A stretch of 5,845 nt of DNA from Planctomycetota bacterium (GTDB taxonomy: Bacteria > Planctomycetota > Planctomycetia > Pirellulales > Pirellulaceae). Shown one piece after another: positions 5,536 to 5,845 of this stretch (positions are counted from its first letter, which is position 1; every line of letters begins with the position of its first letter). The translations under genes were made by a program, and so were the position numbers. The notes beneath the pieces are model-generated. The model was not told where the DNA came from, searched no databases, and saw nothing but the letters and a program-made list of their open reading frames with translations. The stretch spans positions 1 through 5,845 of the forward strand of contig JAHWKS010000407.1 in the NCBI GenBank assembly GCA_019347795.1, given 5' to 3'.

Positions 5536-5845
5536 TCACTCCACGTTTTGGATCATCTCGCGGATGCGTTCGAGGGCGGCCTTCATCTCAACCACGCGAT
5601 GGGCGATCTCGCTGTCCCCCGCCTTGGCGCCGATGGTGTTCGTCTCCCGGAACATCTCTTGCGTGAGGAACTCCAGCTTCTTGCCGCAGTGGTCTTCGTT
5701 CTTCATCACCTCGAGGAACTGGGCGATGTGGCTGCGGAGGCGGACGACCTCTTCCGAGATGTCGCTCCGCTCGGCGAACACCCCCACCTCGCGAATAACC
5801 TCGGCCGGCTCGACCTGGATCTCATGCTTTGCCAGCAGGCGGTTG
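5536..5845 (-). CDS. yicC: YicC/YloC-family endoribonuclease, C-terminal part, 5' truncated
   Basis: The frame is open from the right edge of the window to a TGA at 5538-5536. About 102 C-terminal residues are present and the N-terminal half lies outside. The sequence carries the family's highly conserved DUF1732 end: VFAERSDISEEVVRLRSHI, then KKLEFLTQEMFRETNTIGAKAGDSEIAHRVVEMKAALERIREMIQNVE. YicC and YloC proteins are known as endoribonucleases, and E. coli YicC has been linked to turnover of the small RNA RyhB. The visible part looks largely helical. A Val codon (GTG, 5787-5785) inside this segment could be mistaken for a start, but the homology continues upstream of it. The gene is followed after 7 nt by gmk, the conserved order in many phyla. 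Confidence 0.93.
   Translation of the reverse strand, partial: NRLLAKHEIQVEPAEVIREVGVFAERSDISEEVVRLRSHIAQFLEVMKNEDHCGKKLEFLTQEMFRETNTIGAKAGDSEIAHRVVEMKAALERIREMIQNVE

Noticed and set aside
1..5845. CRISPR array, tRNA, rRNA, insertion sequence or phage genes
   Set aside because: No regularly spaced direct repeats, cloverleaf, transposase motif or attachment-site pattern was seen by eye on either strand.

Overview
The window is GC-rich, gene-dense bacterial chromosome with eight protein genes. Seven lie on the minus strand. The truncated gene at the left edge is on the plus strand. The protein set suggests Planctomycetota: a zinc-ribbon MoxR ATPase beside a membrane-anchored HtrA protease, UMP kinase and guanylate kinase with planctomycete-like sequences, a stand-alone CoaC, and long near-perfect inverted repeats between genes. 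This assignment is inferred from protein character and was not computed. No mobile element, tRNA, rRNA, CRISPR array or phage gene is visible.

Layout from right to left, in the direction of minus-strand transcription. (1) 5845-4064 holds yicC (5' end outside the window), gmk, rpoZ and coaC. This matches the conserved yloC/yicC-gmk-rpoZ-coaBC cluster of many bacteria. The first three genes are 7 nt apart or overlapping. rpoZ and coaC are separated by 89 nt, most of it a 21-bp-arm inverted repeat. The CoaC protein stops after its flavoprotein domain, and no coaB follows. (2) 4063-3876 is a 188-nt intergenic stretch with a plausible sigma-70-type promoter for the next gene. (3) 3875-1184 holds an HtrA/DegS-like protease and then, 43 nt later, a MoxR-family AAA+ ATPase with an N-terminal zinc ribbon and a Pro/Gly/Ala-rich linker. 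(4) 1183-1014 is a 170-nt intergenic region dominated by a very stable 33-bp-arm hairpin and a small GC hairpin. (5) 1013-270 is pyrH with a good Shine-Dalgarno site. (6) 267-1 is the C-terminal part of an Uma2-family nuclease-fold protein, convergent with pyrH with only 2 nt between the stop codons.

Functionally, most of the window is housekeeping. It covers nucleotide phosphorylation (UMP to UDP, GMP to GDP), an RNA polymerase accessory subunit, an RNA endonuclease-family protein, one step of coenzyme A synthesis, and envelope protein quality control (HtrA, perhaps with the MoxR chaperone-like ATPase). I see no clear previously undescribed multi-gene system. The points most worth checking are the two intergenic inverted repeats, the zinc-ribbon MoxR without its usual DUF58/VWA partners, two substitutions in the UMP-site region of PyrH, and CoaC without CoaB.
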